Positions 7,477 through 16,563 of a stretch of DNA of 64,000 bases are shown here, one piece after another. The translations under genes and the position numbers were made by a program. Each line of letters begins with the position of its first letter. Position 1 is the first letter of the stretch. Origin of the DNA: an uncultured Lachnospiraceae bacterium (GTDB lineage Bacteria; Bacillota; Clostridia; Lachnospirales; Lachnospiraceae); NCBI GenBank assembly GCA_902772635.1, contig CACYBK010000076.1:1-64000 (forward strand), given 5' to 3'. A model generated the notes under the pieces. The model was not told where the DNA came from. It saw only the letters and a list, made by a program, of their open reading frames with translations, and did not search any database.

Positions 7477-9168
7477 ATGGCATGGTATAACGAAGCAGTC
7501 TTTTATCATATATATCCGCTGGGCGCTCTTGGGGCACCGAAACAGAATGAATACAGTGAACCCGTTCACAGACTGCGTGAGCTTTTTAAGTGGATACCGC
7601 ATCTTAAAGAGATGCACTTTAACGCATTATATATTGGACCTCTTTTTGAGTCGGTGGGGCATGGCTATGAGACGACAGATTACATGAAACTTGATTCAAG
7701 GCTCGGGACAAATGAGGATCTCAGTGAATTTGTGAAGGCCTGCCATGACAACGGCATAAGGGTGATCTTTGACGGGGTATTCAACCATACAGGGCGTGAT
7801 TTCTTTGCGTTCAAAGATATCCAAAAAAACAGGGAGAACTCTCCTTACCGGGACTGGTACTGCAATGTGAACTTCTACGGGAACAACGAATACAATGACG
7901 GTTTTTCCTATGACAACTGGGGAGGTCACAACCTCCTTGTCAAGCTGAACCAGAGAAACCCCGCGGTGCAGGATTATATATGCTCTGTGATAAGATTCTG
8001 GGTCGAGCACTTTGACATAGACGGGATCAGACTTGATGCTGCTGATGTTCTCGATTTTGAATTCATGAAGCTGCTCCGGCGGACAACCGATGTCTTAAAG
8101 CCTGAATTCTGGCTTATGGGAGAGGTGATACACGGGGATTATTCACGCTGGGCAAATAATGAAACGCTACACAGCGTGACGAATTATTCTCTCCACAAGG
8201 CACTCTACAGCGGGCACAATGACAAAAATTATTTTGAGATAGCCCATACCATAAAGCACAATAATGAGATGGTGCCGGGGAATATCCGTCTTTACAACTT
8301 CGTGGACAATCATGATGTCGAGAGGATAATGACAAAGCTTTCGGATAAGGCGAATTATACTCCCGTTCACATCCTTCTTTATACTCTGTCCGGCATACCC
8401 TCGGTCTATTACGGAAGCGAGTTCGGGATAGAGGGGAAAAAAGAGAGGTTTTCCGACGACTCACTTCGCCCCGCGATCGATATCTCGCAGTACAGCGATG
8501 CGATAGAAAAAAATCCCTGCACGAAGCTTCTAGAAAGGCTTGGAGACATACACGAAAAATATAAGGAGCTCTCAAACGGAGACTACAGGGAGCTTTGCCT
8601 CAAAAATGAGCAGTTTGCGTTCGCGCGAGGCGATATGATAATAGCCGTAAATAATGTGTCTCATGAGGCAGGTATAAATGTAGAGGCTCATCATGAGAGC
8701 TATATCGGACTTCTCAGCGGGACAAGGGTTTCATCAAACAACGGAAGGCTTGATATCACGCTTTCTGCAAACAGCGGAGAGATCTTTGCGCCAGAGACAG
8801 CTTTTTCGAAAAAGGAAGAAGATCTTGTAAGCGTTCTTCCTGAAATAAATGAGGTGAAGGAGACCACTGAAACCACTGTCTCTGAGACAGAACCGAAAGA
8901 GGAGATAAAAGAAGCGCTCAAGGAAGAGCCGAAAGAGGAGACAACGGAAGAACCAAAAGCAGAGGTCAAGGAAGAACCAAAAGAAGAACCAAAGCCGGTT
9001 GAAAAAATACCGGATATCCCTTATTCTGAAATGAGTGTTGAACAGCTTCAGGAGGTCATCCTCGGGAAAATGGCAAAGAACGGTCCGGTGACCGACAGGA
9101 TGCGAAGGGATGTACTTGAAAATGTATGGCACGACTCGCTCGTAAAGTGGGCTGAGAGCTTTAGATAG
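7477..9168 (+). CDS. Alpha-amylase family glycosidase (GH13) with charged tail
   Basis: A 563-residue GH13 enzyme, neopullulanase/cyclomaltodextrinase-like, with all catalytic regions intact: region I DGVFNH (from residue 99), region II DGIRLDAAD with nucleophile Asp187, region III LMGEVIHG with acid/base Glu216, and region IV FVDNHDVERI with Asp280. It has no signal peptide, so it should act on intracellular malto-oligosaccharides or glycogen. After the catalytic and beta domains, residues about 450-510 are a Glu/Lys/Pro linker with repeated KEEPKEE units. A compact tail of about 50 residues follows, starting YSEMSVEQLQEVILGKMA. AGGAGA precedes the ATG. The tail is unusual for GH13 and may dock a partner. 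Confidence 0.93.
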   Translation: MAWYNEAVFYHIYPLGALGAPKQNEYSEPVHRLRELFKWIPHLKEMHFNALYIGPLFESVGHGYETTDYMKLDSRLGTNEDLSEFVKACHDNGIRVIFDGVFNHTGRDFFAFKDIQKNRENSPYRDWYCNVNFYGNNEYNDGFSYDNWGGHNLLVKLNQRNPAVQDYICSVIRFWVEHFDIDGIRLDAADVLDFEFMKLLRRTTDVLKPEFWLMGEVIHGDYSRWANNETLHSVTNYSLHKALYSGHNDKNYFEIAHTIKHNNEMVPGNIRLYNFVDNHDVERIMTKLSDKANYTPVHILLYTLSGIPSVYYGSEFGIEGKKERFSDDSLRPAIDISQYSDAIEKNPCTKLLERLGDIHEKYKELSNGDYRELCLKNEQFAFARGDMIIAVNNVSHEAGINVEAHHESYIGLLSGTRVSSNNGRLDITLSANSGEIFAPETAFSKKEEDLVSVLPEINEVKETTETTVSETEPKEEIKEALKEEPKEETTEEPKAEVKEEPKEEPKPVEKIPDIPYSEMSVEQLQEVILGKMAKNGPVTDRMRRDVLENVWHDSLVKWAESFR

Positions 9169-9184
9169 CAGGAGGTAAAGAAAA

Positions 9185-9340
9185 ATGAACACAAGTCAGA
9201 TAGAAAAGCAGTTGAATGATCTTATAGCGCAGGTAATAAGCTGTCAGATCGGGGATCCAATGAACAAGGCGAAGTGGGAGGATGTAAGGCGTCCTCTCCT
9301 TGAGGCTTTAAACAATCTCGGTAAGGTGAATGCTCCTTAA
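9185..9340 (+). CDS. Small protein of unknown function (51 residues)
   Basis: The gene has a near-ideal ribosome binding site (AGGAGG eight bases before the ATG) and starts 16 bases after the amylase stop. It encodes 51 residues beginning MNTSQIEKQLNDLIAQVISC, mostly helical and slightly acidic, with no membrane segment or metal motif. Spacing and ribosome site argue that it is real and co-transcribed with the amylase. It loosely echoes the helical C-terminal tail of the amylase (EQLQEVILGK), which suggests, without proof, a shared binding function. I do not recognise a named family. Confidence 0.65.
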   Translation: MNTSQIEKQLNDLIAQVISCQIGDPMNKAKWEDVRRPLLEALNNLGKVNAP

Positions 9341-9452
9341 GCTTTTTCAATCATTATCTTTTGTTTTGATGTCAAAATACAGGCCGTTTGGATCAATTTC
9401 TGATGCAGGCGGCTTTGTTTCTGTCTTTACGGGAAGGGAGTATTTTTGAGAC

Positions 9453-10943
9453 ATGAGCCAAAACAAAAAGATCATCCTCTTTTTTGTGGCATTACTTTTT
9501 TCTTTTTTCATTCCATGCATTTCTTCAAAGGCAGAAGGCTTGTCCTTTACTGCGACTCTTGACGGAAGAAATGTAACGCACGTCCTTTCGGATGATGACT
9601 ATTCCACAACCGTAAAGCCGGGAGCGGGGAGCGAGCTTGTCATTACATCAGAAGAGCCGATGCAGGGCTTGTATCTTGAGTGGGACAGGGTGCCGTCTGA
9701 GTGGCTTCTTAAAGAAAATGAGAGCACGACAACATTTGGAACACATGGTTTTCTTCATGAATATGTACCCCTTTCGTCTTCCCAAAACAGTATAACTATT
9801 GTTTCGAAAGAGAGCATGACACTGTGCAATATCAGAGCGATCCCGATCGGAACTGATCCAAAGACCATAGCACAGGTCTGGGAAGAACCGCAGGAGAAAA
9901 CCGATTTCCTTGTCTTTTCGACTCACGCAGATGATGAGATACTCTTCCTCGGCGGAGTGCTTGCAAAATATGGCGGCGGAGAGGGGATCCCGGTACAGAT
10001 AGCCTATCTTACTGAATTCTGGAGTACAGAGCCTGTAAGGGAGCATGAGAAGCTCGACGGACTCTGGGAAGCGGGGATCAGGCGCTATCCGATTGATGGC
10101 GGCTTCAGGGACTATTATGCTGCTGATCTTGATGAAGCGCTTTCAAAGTACGATCATGACAAGGTGCTTTCCTGGACGGTTTCGACGATAAGGCGCTTCA
10201 AGCCTCTTATCGTGGTGACGCAGGATCTCAATGGAGAGTACGGACATGGCGGTCACAGGCTTCTTGCACGTTGTGTAACGGAAGCGGTTGAGAGATCGAT
10301 GGATCCTTCCTTCTATCCTGCTTCCGCTGAAGAATATGGCGTGTTTGACGTAAAAAAGACCTATCTTCATCTCTATCCGGAGAATACGATCACACTTGAT
10401 GTGAGGCAGCCCCTTCCTTCTATGGGAGGACGGAGCGCGCTTGAGGTCGCCCGGGACGCCTACAAAAAGCATGTGTCACAACAGAAATACTGGTTTTATG
10501 TGACGGATGATCCGAAGGATTACAGAGCTTCAGAGATAAACTGCTCGAAATTCGGGCTTTTCAGGACGACGGTAGGAAATGACAGCGGTCAAAATCAGAT
10601 GACGGAAAATATCATTACCTATGAGGAAGAAGAGAGGCTTGCGGAAGAAAAAAGAAAAGCAGAGATACTGTCGAGCGAGGAAACAGTAAGAGCGTCAAAG
10701 AGTGCTTCGATCGAGCGCGAGAGGACTGAGCGGGAAAACGCGGAAAAATCCGCTGCCGCATTGTCATCAGAAAATAAGAAAAGCGATGGGATAGAAGAGG
10801 GTGATACAAATGCTTCTCACGACAGAAGGCTCATCATAATAGTCATCCTCATAATTGCCCTTGCAGTGATAGCCCCATGGACAGTGTATCGGATCTCACG
10901 ATCAAGGAGAAGGCGAAAAAGAAAGAGAAAGAAAAAGCGGTAA
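9453..10943 (+). CDS. Membrane-anchored PIG-L family deacetylase
   Basis: A 496-residue exported protein. Residues 1-28 are a signal peptide (IILFFVALLFSFFIPCIS, then SKAEG). After a beta-rich domain of about 120 residues comes a PIG-L/LmbE deacetylase core: STHADDEILFLGGVLAKYG supplies the zinc-binding His-x-x-Asp-Asp, and GEYGHGGHRLLARCVTEAVE the third ligand region. The family removes acetyl groups from N-acetylglucosaminyl substrates. Residues about 390-445 are a charged coiled coil, followed by one transmembrane helix (LIIIVILIIALAVIAPWTVY) and a very basic cytoplasmic tail. The catalytic domain would face outside, probably acting on envelope or dietary glycans. Its stop is one base from the convergent DUF4364 gene. 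Confidence 0.88.
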   Translation: MSQNKKIILFFVALLFSFFIPCISSKAEGLSFTATLDGRNVTHVLSDDDYSTTVKPGAGSELVITSEEPMQGLYLEWDRVPSEWLLKENESTTTFGTHGFLHEYVPLSSSQNSITIVSKESMTLCNIRAIPIGTDPKTIAQVWEEPQEKTDFLVFSTHADDEILFLGGVLAKYGGGEGIPVQIAYLTEFWSTEPVREHEKLDGLWEAGIRRYPIDGGFRDYYAADLDEALSKYDHDKVLSWTVSTIRRFKPLIVVTQDLNGEYGHGGHRLLARCVTEAVERSMDPSFYPASAEEYGVFDVKKTYLHLYPENTITLDVRQPLPSMGGRSALEVARDAYKKHVSQQKYWFYVTDDPKDYRASEINCSKFGLFRTTVGNDSGQNQMTENIITYEEEERLAEEKRKAEILSSEETVRASKSASIERERTERENAEKSAAALSSENKKSDGIEEGDTNASHDRRLIIIVILIIALAVIAPWTVYRISRSRRRRKRKRKKKR

Positions 10944-10944
10944 A

Positions 10945-11454
10945 TTACATGATCAGACTTTCGTATAGGGCGTCGAGAGCCGCCTCGCTGTGGCTTTTCC
11001 AGTTGAGGCAGATATTCTCTGCCGCTTCCTTTGTAGGAACCGGAAAGGTGAGATCTATGATCCTCGCACCCTTTACGGTCTTTGTAAGCCTTACCGAAAA
11101 GCCCGATACAGTAATATCATAGGTGGCTCCAAGAGAGGATTCCGCTCTGATCTCCTTCCTGTTTTCGTCGAGATAGCTTTTGATGTCTGCGAGGATATCT
11201 TTTGTGATCCTGTCTGAGAGAGAAGAAAGAGCAGAGCTCCCCGCATCTGTCAGGCTGTAGTAGGTGCGGGAGAGCTCTTCCTTTGAACTTATCAGTCCCT
11301 GATCCTTCAACTCATAAAGGTCTTTCTGGACCGTGAAATAATTGGTGTAATTCTTTTTTGAAAAGAAGTCAGTGATGACCGAGGTTGAAAGAGGCTCCGT
11401 CGATAACGAAAGGAGCTTCATCAGCATAGTTTTATAGAGGGTGTCGGTATCCAT
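10945..11454 (-). CDS. DUF4364 family winged-helix protein
   Basis: A 169-residue protein matching DUF4364 as I know it from Clostridia: an N-terminal winged helix (MLMKLLSLSTEPLSTSVITDFF; NYFTVQKDLYELKDQGLISS; TYYSLTDAGSSAL), like PadR regulators, and a C-terminal strand domain (YDITVSGFSVRLTKTVKGAR) that may sense a ligand or mediate dimers. It probably binds DNA, with target unknown. Its start is one base from the malic enzyme stop, so it is expected to be co-transcribed from the promoter at 12647-12675. Confidence 0.8.
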   Translation of the reverse strand: MDTDTLYKTMLMKLLSLSTEPLSTSVITDFFSKKNYTNYFTVQKDLYELKDQGLISSKEELSRTYYSLTDAGSSALSSLSDRITKDILADIKSYLDENRKEIRAESSLGATYDITVSGFSVRLTKTVKGARIIDLTFPVPTKEAAENICLNWKSHSEAALDALYESLIM

Positions 11455-11455
11455 A

Positions 11456-12607
11456 TTATTTTTCTATATGTTCCATGACCGCAGTTGCAACAGCATCCGC
11501 AACCCTTTTGTCAAAGGGCTCGGGAAGCACATGCTCACTTGAAAGTGAATCGGAGGCAAGCTCTGCGATAGCATAAGAAGCAGCAAGCTTCATTGCTTCA
11601 TTGATCTGCTTTGCTCCGCCCTTTAAGGCGCCCTTGAATATGCCGGGGAATACGAGGACATTGTTGACCTGGTTCGGGAAATCTGAGCGGCCTGTCCCAA
11701 CGACAGCGGCTCCGGCTTCTTTTGCAAGGTCCGGCATGATCTCCGGGATGGGATTTGCCATTGCAAAGATAATGGGATCCGGGTTCATAGAGCGGACCAT
11801 ATCCTGCGTGAGGACGGAAGGCGCGGATACGCCGATGAAGATGTCGGCTCCCTTTACAGCATCCGCAAGCGTCCCTTCCTTCTTTTCAAGATTTGTTACG
11901 GATAGCATTTCTTTTGTCGCCCAGTTGAGCCTTGGATTGTTTTCTGAAAGGATGCCCTTTGAATTTGCCATCGTGATATGCAAAAAGCCGTCAGAAAGCA
12001 GGAGCTTTGCTATCGCAACTCCTGCAGCTCCGGCGCCGTTTATTACGATCGATACTTCTTCCTTCTTTTTGCCTGTGACCTTCAGGGCGTTCAAAACTCC
12101 GGCAAGAACTATTATGGCTGTTCCGTGCTGGTCGTCATGAAAGACCGGGATATCAAGCTCCTCCTTGAGGCGTTTTTCAATTTCAAAGCAGCGGGGAGCC
12201 GAGATATCCTCGAGATTGATCCCGCCAAAGCCGGGAGAAAGGAGTTTTACTGCCTTTATTATTTCTTCGGTATCCTGGGTATCAAGGCATATCGGGAAGG
12301 CATTCACATCTCCGAAGGTCTTGAAGAGTACAGCCTTTCCTTCCATTACCGGCATCGCGGCATAGGGACCTATGTTTCCGAGACCGAGGACAGCGCTTCC
12401 GTCCGAGACCACTGCTATGGTATTTTGTTTGATCGTATATTTGTAAGCAAGGGACTTGTCTTTTGCTATCTCTCTGCAGGGCGCGGCAACTCCCGGAGTA
12501 TAGGCAAGAGCCAGATCCTCGTGGGTGCTTACGGGTGCCTTTGGAACAGTATCGAGTTTCCCCTGCCACTTTTCGTGGAGGAGGAGTGCTTCTTCATCAT
12601 GAGTCAT
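11456..12607 (-). CDS. NAD(P)-dependent malic enzyme, short bacterial form
   Basis: Oxidative decarboxylation of malate to pyruvate with NAD(P) reduction. The 383 residues match the short bacterial type: YTPGVAAPCREIAKDKSLAY, VSDGSAVLGLGNIGPYAAMP, the malic signature with VFHDDQHGTAIIVLAGVLNA, and the Rossmann loop INGAGAAGVAIAKLLLSDG. There is no C-terminal phosphotransacetylase domain. AAAGGAGATG precedes the ATG. With pyruvate kinase nearby it supports pyruvate supply in a fermentative metabolism. It reads divergently from rho. Confidence 0.95.
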   Translation of the reverse strand: MTHDEEALLLHEKWQGKLDTVPKAPVSTHEDLALAYTPGVAAPCREIAKDKSLAYKYTIKQNTIAVVSDGSAVLGLGNIGPYAAMPVMEGKAVLFKTFGDVNAFPICLDTQDTEEIIKAVKLLSPGFGGINLEDISAPRCFEIEKRLKEELDIPVFHDDQHGTAIIVLAGVLNALKVTGKKKEEVSIVINGAGAAGVAIAKLLLSDGFLHITMANSKGILSENNPRLNWATKEMLSVTNLEKKEGTLADAVKGADIFIGVSAPSVLTQDMVRSMNPDPIIFAMANPIPEIMPDLAKEAGAAVVGTGRSDFPNQVNNVLVFPGIFKGALKGGAKQINEAMKLAASYAIAELASDSLSSEHVLPEPFDKRVADAVATAVMEHIEK

Positions 12608-12646
12608 GGGACATCTCCTTTCCTTATCAGAACAAAATCTCCCGGC

Positions 12647-12675
12647 AGTATAACGCTTTTAAAAATACCTTGCAA
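12647..12675 (-). promoter_or_regulatory. Sigma-A-type promoter for malic enzyme and DUF4364
   Basis: On the minus strand TTGCAA (12670-12675) is followed after 17 bases by TATACT (12647-12652), about 40 bases upstream of the malic enzyme ATG. This is a good match to the housekeeping consensus at ideal spacing. The rest of the 173-base gap to rho is AT-rich; I see no convincing plus-strand promoter or operator there. Confidence 0.7.
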
Positions 12676-12780
12676 GATTGACGAAAAAGTATTAAAATTC
12701 GTACTCAGCTAACTTCATTTCAAAAGGGTTTTTCGAATTATTGTCATTTATTAATACAATCCCAAAAAGGCAGGAAATAT

Positions 12781-14250
12781 ATGAACAGGGAACAATATGA
12801 GTCGCTTAAGGCCGCCGATATCAAGGCTATAGCGAAGACGCGCGGCATTAAATATGCCCAGTCAAAGAAGAAGGAAGAGCTTATCGACCTTATGGTCGCT
12901 ATGGACGAAGAGGAAGAGTCAAAGGAAGAGAGCACTTCTGAGGAAGCAGGGACAGAAAAATACGAAGAATCGTCAGAAGCCGCTGTTTCAGAGAATTCTG
13001 AAGCTGAACAGGAAACTGAAGAAAAAACTGAAAAGGAGTCCGGGAAGGAGCCTGAGAAGACAGAAAAAGAAGAAAAGGACGGGAAGGAAGAAAAGAACGA
13101 AAAGAAGCCGCCTGTATATGATGACGCAAAGCCCGGGTCAGGCTTCCTCGAGGTTCTCTCCGAAGGCTATGGTTTCCTTCGCTCAAACGGCTTCATGTCG
13201 GGGGAAAATGATATCTATGTTTCGCCTTCCCAGATCAGAAGATTCAATCTGAAGACCGGAGACATAGTTACAGGCTCCACCAGACGGAACAATCCAAATG
13301 ACAAATTCGGAGCACTTCTCTATATTGATACGATAAACGGCATGTCTCCCGAGGCGGCCTCTGCGCGCCCCAATTTTGAGAACCTGACTCCGATCTTTCC
13401 GAACAAGAGGATAAGGCTCGAAAAACAGGGCGGTCCCGTTTCGATGAGGATCGTAGACATGCTGTCTCCCATCGGTATGGGGCAGAGAGGGATGATCGTT
13501 TCACAGCCCAAGGCCGGAAAGACGACTCTTTTAAAGCAGATCGCAACATCTGTCATAGCAAGCCATCCGGATATGCATATCATTATCCTCTTGATCGACG
13601 AGCGGCCTGAGGAAGTCACCGACATGAAGGACAATGTAAAGGGAGATAATGTTGAGATTGTCTATTCCACCTTTGATGAGCTTCCGGAGCACCACAAGAG
13701 GGTTTCCGAGATGGTGATCGAGCGGGCAAAGCGGCTTGTGGAGCATGGAAGGGATGTGATGATCCTCCTTGACTCCATCACCCGTCTGGCGCGCGCATAC
13801 AATCTTACCGTACCGCCTTCCGGAAGAACGCTTTCCGGAGGTCTCGATCCCGCGGCGCTTCATATGCCGAAGAGGTTTTTCGGTGCGGCAAGGAACATGA
13901 AGGAGGGCGGAAGCCTTACGATCCTTGCCACGGCGCTTGTTGAGACAGGCTCGAAGATGGATGATGTTGTATTCGAGGAATTCAAGGGTACAGGCAATAT
14001 GGAACTCGTCCTTGACAGAAAGCTTTCTGAAAAAAGGGTATTCCCCGCTATCGATCTTGCAAGATCATCCACCAGACGTGACGATCTCCTTTTTGATCTT
14101 GAAGAGGCAAGGGCTGCGGATATCCTCAGAAAGGCTCTTGTAGGACTCAAGAAGGACGAAGCTACAGAGGCTGCTCTTCACCTTTTCACGCATACTAGGA
14201 GCAACAGGGACTTTGTAGATATGGTGATAAAGAAAAACGGAGTCTTCTAA
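12781..14250 (+). CDS. rho: Transcription termination factor Rho
   Basis: A hexameric RNA-dependent ATPase that ends transcription at Rho-dependent sites. The 489 residues have a SAP-like N-terminal helix region (YESLKAADIKAIAKTRGIKY), a long Glu/Lys-rich insertion at about residues 40-115, the RNA-binding cold-shock-like fold (GFLEVLSEGYGFLRSNGFMS), and the ATPase: Walker A SQPKAGKTTLLKQIA, Walker B VMILLDSITRLARAYN, and the C-terminal FKGTGNMELVLDRKLSEKR. The charged insertion is larger than in E. coli Rho; such insertions are known in several Gram-positive lineages and can alter RNA binding. AGGAA precedes the ATG. Confidence 0.97.
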   Translation: MNREQYESLKAADIKAIAKTRGIKYAQSKKKEELIDLMVAMDEEEESKEESTSEEAGTEKYEESSEAAVSENSEAEQETEEKTEKESGKEPEKTEKEEKDGKEEKNEKKPPVYDDAKPGSGFLEVLSEGYGFLRSNGFMSGENDIYVSPSQIRRFNLKTGDIVTGSTRRNNPNDKFGALLYIDTINGMSPEAASARPNFENLTPIFPNKRIRLEKQGGPVSMRIVDMLSPIGMGQRGMIVSQPKAGKTTLLKQIATSVIASHPDMHIIILLIDERPEEVTDMKDNVKGDNVEIVYSTFDELPEHHKRVSEMVIERAKRLVEHGRDVMILLDSITRLARAYNLTVPPSGRTLSGGLDPAALHMPKRFFGAARNMKEGGSLTILATALVETGSKMDDVVFEEFKGTGNMELVLDRKLSEKRVFPAIDLARSSTRRDDLLFDLEEARAADILRKALVGLKKDEATEAALHLFTHTRSNRDFVDMVIKKNGVF

Positions 14251-14257
14251 AAAGAAC

Positions 14258-14286
14258 TTGCAAAGCGACTTTCGTGGTGATATATT
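14258..14286 (+). promoter_or_regulatory. Promoter for rpmE
   Basis: TTGCAA (14258-14263), a 17-base spacer and TATATT (14281-14286), with TG one base before the -10 (extended -10). It sits directly after rho and 53 bases before the L31 start. Confidence 0.65.
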
Positions 14287-14338
14287 TGTGTAGTTGTTTT
14301 CGTCGGGATGTTCATACGGGAAGAAAGGTGAGATTGAA

Positions 14339-14542
14339 ATGAGAAAGGGAATTCATCCTCAGTTCTACCAGGCGACGGTTACCTGCAACTGTGGCAACAC
14401 CTTCGTTACCGGTTCAACAAAGGAAAGCATTCACGTTGAGATCTGTTCGAAGTGCCATCCGTTCTACACCGGACAGCAGAAGCAGGTCAAGGCAAAGGGC
14501 CGTATCGACAAGTTCAACAAGAAATACGGTATTGCAGAGTAA
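14339..14542 (+). CDS. rpmE: 50S ribosomal protein L31, zinc-binding type
   Basis: A 67-residue L31 of the zinc form, with Cys16, Cys18, Cys36 and Cys39 as metal ligands ([23 protein letters not shown]) and the typical C-terminal [15 protein letters not shown] start at ATG 14339, which gives the family N-terminus [10 protein letters not shown] and has GAAAGGTGA upstream; an in-frame ATG at 14294 would add 15 unrelated residues. Rho then L31 then PrmC and RF1 is a familiar order in Bacillota. The gene ends just before a strong terminator. Confidence 0.97.
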   Translation: MRKGIHPQFYQATVTCNCGNTFVTGSTKESIHVEICSKCHPFYTGQQKQVKAKGRIDKFNKKYGIAE

Positions 14543-14549
14543 AGAATGG

Positions 14550-14580
14550 CCGGGCAGGGTGCCCGGTCTTTTCTTTTTTT
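14550..14580 (+). terminator. Rho-independent terminator after rpmE
   Basis: CCGGGCA (14550-14556) pairs perfectly with TGCCCGG (14560-14566) around a three-base loop, followed by TCTTTTCTTTTTTT. The T tract runs to within two bases of the prmC start region. Confidence 0.9.
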
Positions 14581-14581
14581 A

Positions 14582-15442
14582 ATGATAATGCGATTACAGG
14601 AAGCATACAAATTAATAAAAAAGGAGCTTGAGGCCGCAGGAATAGAGGAATTTGAAAACGACAGCGGCCTCATCATCTCAGAGGTTACAAAGAAAAGCGT
14701 TCTTTCGATAAAGCTTACACCATTTGAAGAGCTGTCAAAAGCAGAAGAGGAGAGGCTTTTTGAGATAACTGAAAGGCGGCGAAACAGGGAGCCTCTTCAG
14801 TTTATCCTGGGCTACGCTTATTTCATGGGACTGAAATTTCCCGTCAGCAGAGAGGATGATACTCTGATCCCCCGTTTTGATACGGAAGTTTTGTGTGAGG
14901 CTGTTCAAAATGAGATCAAGGGAGATGAGAGAGTACTTGATCTTTGTACCGGCTCAGGCTGCATATTGCTTTCCATAGCAAAAAATAAGGGGATATCCTT
15001 CGGGGCAGGTTGTGATATAAGTGAAAAGGCCATCTTTGCTGCAAAAAGAAATGCCAATCTGTTTTCGCTTTCAGACAGCTGCCATTTTTTCTGCGGTGAT
15101 CTTTATGAAGCGCTTCCCGAAGGGACAGAGCCCTTTGATATCATAGTTTCAAATCCCCCTTATATTCGGGAAAGAGATATGGAAAACCTAATGCCGGAGG
15201 TGAGGCTCTTTGAACCTGAAAGAGCGCTCTATGGCGGGGAAGACGGTCTTTGTTTTTACAGAAGGATAATAAAGGACGCGGGGGCATTCTTAAAGCCACA
15301 GGGAAAGCTCTTCCTTGAGATCGGCATGGATGAAGGAAAAGAGGTTAGTGACCTTCTTCGTGAGGCTCAATTTTCAGAAATAAGGATAATTAAGGATTTA
15401 AACTCCCTTGACAGGGTTGTAATGTCCAAAAAGAGGACGTGA
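14582..15442 (+). CDS. prmC: Release factor glutamine methyltransferase PrmC
   Basis: Methylates the Gln of the GGQ motif in RF1 and RF2. The protein has an N-terminal helical domain ([20 protein letters not shown]), [16 protein letters not shown], the SAM motif [20 protein letters not shown], and the catalytic [17 protein letters not shown]. Length, about 286 residues, is normal. Starts at ATG 14582 or 14588 are possible; both lie right after the T tract of the rpmE terminator and have no visible ribosome binding site, which is odd. Upstream in-frame codons fall in the terminator stem. It is followed by prfA, its substrate, as in many bacteria. Confidence 0.93.
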   Translation: MIMRLQEAYKLIKKELEAAGIEEFENDSGLIISEVTKKSVLSIKLTPFEELSKAEEERLFEITERRRNREPLQFILGYAYFMGLKFPVSREDDTLIPRFDTEVLCEAVQNEIKGDERVLDLCTGSGCILLSIAKNKGISFGAGCDISEKAIFAAKRNANLFSLSDSCHFFCGDLYEALPEGTEPFDIIVSNPPYIRERDMENLMPEVRLFEPERALYGGEDGLCFYRRIIKDAGAFLKPQGKLFLEIGMDEGKEVSDLLREAQFSEIRIIKDLNSLDRVVMSKKRT

Positions 15443-15444
15443 AG

Positions 15445-16524
15445 ATGTACGAACAGATGGAGGATGTGGTCCTTCGCTATGAGGAATTGATGCGGCTTTT
15501 GTCAAGTCCCGACGCAGCGGATGACAGCAAAAACTTCAAAAGGCTTATGAAGGAGCAGGGGGATCTTGCTCCTATAGTTGAAGTCTACAAGGCGTACAGA
15601 AAAGCCGAAAACGATATCACGGAAACAAAGAAGCTGCTTTCCGACGAGAAGGATCCCGATATGATAGAACTTGAGAAAGAGGAGCTTTCCGAGGCAAATG
15701 AAAGGCTTCTTTCCTACGAGAAGCAGCTTCAGATATTTCTTCTTCCCAAGGACAAGAATGATGACAGGGATGTGGTGCTTGAGATCAGAGCAGGAGCCGG
15801 AGGGGAGGAGGCAGCTCTGTTTGCGAGCGACCTTTACAGGATGTACCAGCGTTACATACAGTCAAGGGGCTGGTCCATGGAGACCGACGAGTTTGAAGAG
15901 ACAGGCATAGGCGGCTTCAAGCATATCAGCTTCACAGTAAGGGGGACGGGAGTATATTCGGTTTTGAAATATGAGTCCGGTGTCCACAGGGTGCAGAGAG
16001 TACCTGAGACCGAATCCGGCGGGAGGATACATACCTCGACCGCCACTGTAGCTGTCATGCCGGAGGCCGACGAGATAGATATTCCGGAAATTCCGGAAAA
16101 GGATGTGCGTATTGATGTGATGAGGGCTTCCGGAAACGGCGGCCAGTGCGTCAATACTACGGATTCAGCGGTTCGGCTCACACATTATCCTACAGGGATA
16201 GTCATCTATTCGCAGACTGAAAAATCACAGCTTCAGAACAAGTTGAAGGCCTTTGCGCTGCTTCGTACGAAGCTTTATATGCTCAAGCTCATGGAACAGA
16301 AGGAGTCAAGGTCAGAGGAGACGCTCGCCCAGATAGGTACAGGTGACAGGAGCGAGAAGATAAGGACATACAATTTCCCTCAGGGAAGAGTCACTGATCA
16401 CAGGATAAATCTGACGCTGTACAAGCTTGATCGTGTGATGAACGGGGAACTTCAGGAGCTACTGGACGCTTTGATAGCATATGACCAGCAGCAAAAGCTT
16501 GCAAAGTCCGGCACTGAAGCTTGA
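15445..16524 (+). CDS. prfA: Peptide chain release factor 1
   Basis: Recognises UAA and UAG and triggers peptide release. The 359-residue protein has the catalytic loop [19 protein letters not shown] with GGQ at 232-234, and a PET tripeptide near residue 187 in the place of the PxT stop-codon reader, which marks RF1 rather than RF2. There is no RF2-type frameshift. I start at ATG 15445 with AGAGG eight bases upstream; a GTG two codons earlier overlaps the prmC stop and is the alternative. Its Gln234 should be the methylation target of the adjacent PrmC. Confidence 0.95.
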   Translation: MYEQMEDVVLRYEELMRLLSSPDAADDSKNFKRLMKEQGDLAPIVEVYKAYRKAENDITETKKLLSDEKDPDMIELEKEELSEANERLLSYEKQLQIFLLPKDKNDDRDVVLEIRAGAGGEEAALFASDLYRMYQRYIQSRGWSMETDEFEETGIGGFKHISFTVRGTGVYSVLKYESGVHRVQRVPETESGGRIHTSTATVAVMPEADEIDIPEIPEKDVRIDVMRASGNGGQCVNTTDSAVRLTHYPTGIVIYSQTEKSQLQNKLKAFALLRTKLYMLKLMEQKESRSEETLAQIGTGDRSEKIRTYNFPQGRVTDHRINLTLYKLDRVMNGELQELLDALIAYDQQQKLAKSGTEA

Positions 16525-16563
16525 AAATCCGTCCGGACTCTACAATCAGTGGGTTTTGCATAC

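Noticed and set aside
11601..12712. Plus-strand open frames of 179 and 244 codons
   Set aside because: They lie opposite the malic enzyme, whose motifs are unambiguous; the plus-strand peptides show no recognisable domain.
12608..12780. Riboswitch or leader upstream of rho or malic enzyme
   Set aside because: The region is AT-rich with one clear minus-strand promoter; no aptamer-like structure is evident by eye.
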